DNA from: Deltaproteobacteria bacterium
GTDB taxonomy: Bacteria > Desulfobacterota > Anaeroferrophillalia > Anaeroferrophillales > Tharpellaceae
DNA: 6,565 nucleotides
Assembly: GCA_013153415.1 (NCBI GenBank)
Contig: JAADEO010000066.1
Coordinates: 1 to 6,565 of the forward strand
Reading direction: 5' to 3'
Shown: in pieces, positions 6,485 to 6,565 of the stretch
Numbering within the stretch: the first letter of the stretch is position 1
How the letters are laid out: each line of letters starts with the position of its first letter
The notes under the pieces: generated by a model
Told to the model about the DNA's origin: nothing
Database searches by the model: none
The model's input: only the letters and a program-made list of their open reading frames with translations
Translations under genes and position numbers: made by a program

Positions 6485-6565
6485 CTACAGCCCCGCCAGT
6501 TCCTGAGTGGAATTTGCTTCGGGATGCTTGATTTTGGCCGGGTTCAGACGATAGGCCTGCCGGTC
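6485..6565 (-). CDS. C-terminal end of an unidentified convergent gene (partial)
   Basis: Reading leftward from the window edge, one minus-strand frame is open for 26 codons to a TAG at 6487-6485. It translates as DRQAYRLNPAKIKHPEAN followed by STQELAGL. Codon choice is GC-rich at third positions and the residue mix looks like a normal soluble protein tail. The stop lies about 30 bases before the strong hairpin at 6426-6457, which fits a 3' end. Nothing here identifies the protein. A 14-codon plus-strand frame from an ATG at 6524 is also open to the edge but has no ribosome-binding site, so the minus-strand reading is preferred. Confidence 0.5.
   Translation of the reverse strand, partial: DRQAYRLNPAKIKHPEANSTQELAGL

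Noticed and set aside
1..6565. Transposon ends, CRISPR arrays, tRNA or rRNA genes, phage genes
   Set aside because: No regularly spaced repeats, tRNA cloverleaf or rRNA-like stretch, transposase or integrase motifs were seen by eye on either strand.

Overview
The window looks like chromosomal DNA of a GC-rich, didermic (Gram-negative) bacterium. It encodes an inner-membrane RND pump with its periplasmic adaptor, a predicted outer-membrane beta-barrel ending in phenylalanine, and a lipoprotein with a clear lipobox. Codon use is uniformly GC-rich and there is no sign of a mobile element. The lineage cannot be fixed from this sequence alone. A proteobacterium or desulfobacterota-type organism would fit, but that is a guess.

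Bases 2-4447, minus strand: a two-gene RND multidrug-efflux operon transcribed toward base 1. The adaptor (membrane fusion protein, 3203-4447) comes first. The HAE1-type permease (2-3199) follows after only 3 bases. The permease is complete, with its proton-relay residues intact, and its wording is closest to the MexF/BpeF branch. No outer-membrane channel gene or local regulator is visible. A channel gene could lie beyond base 1, or the pump could use a channel encoded elsewhere.

Bases 4448-4841: a divergent intergenic region. It holds a perfect 15-bp inverted repeat (4641-4655) overlapping a possible plus-strand promoter, then a run of potential hairpins reaching the next start codon. This is the most interesting non-coding part of the window.

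Bases 4842-6421, plus strand: a probable two-gene operon. The first gene is a DUF481-like outer-membrane barrel protein with an extra N-terminal beta-rich segment and a low-complexity linker. The second, 47 bases later, is a small lipoprotein with a duplicated YxxG-aromatic-xDG motif and a very basic, lysine-rich tail.

Bases 6422-6565: a strong GC-rich hairpin (6426-6457), probably a terminator, followed by what looks like the last 26 codons of a convergent minus-strand gene cut by the window edge.

The RND operon exports toxic compounds across the envelope. The divergent pair encodes outer-membrane components of unknown function. Sharing the intergenic region could allow joint control, but this is inference. 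I found no convincing previously undescribed system. The best leads are the structured leader, the operator-like palindrome and the barrel/lipoprotein pair.
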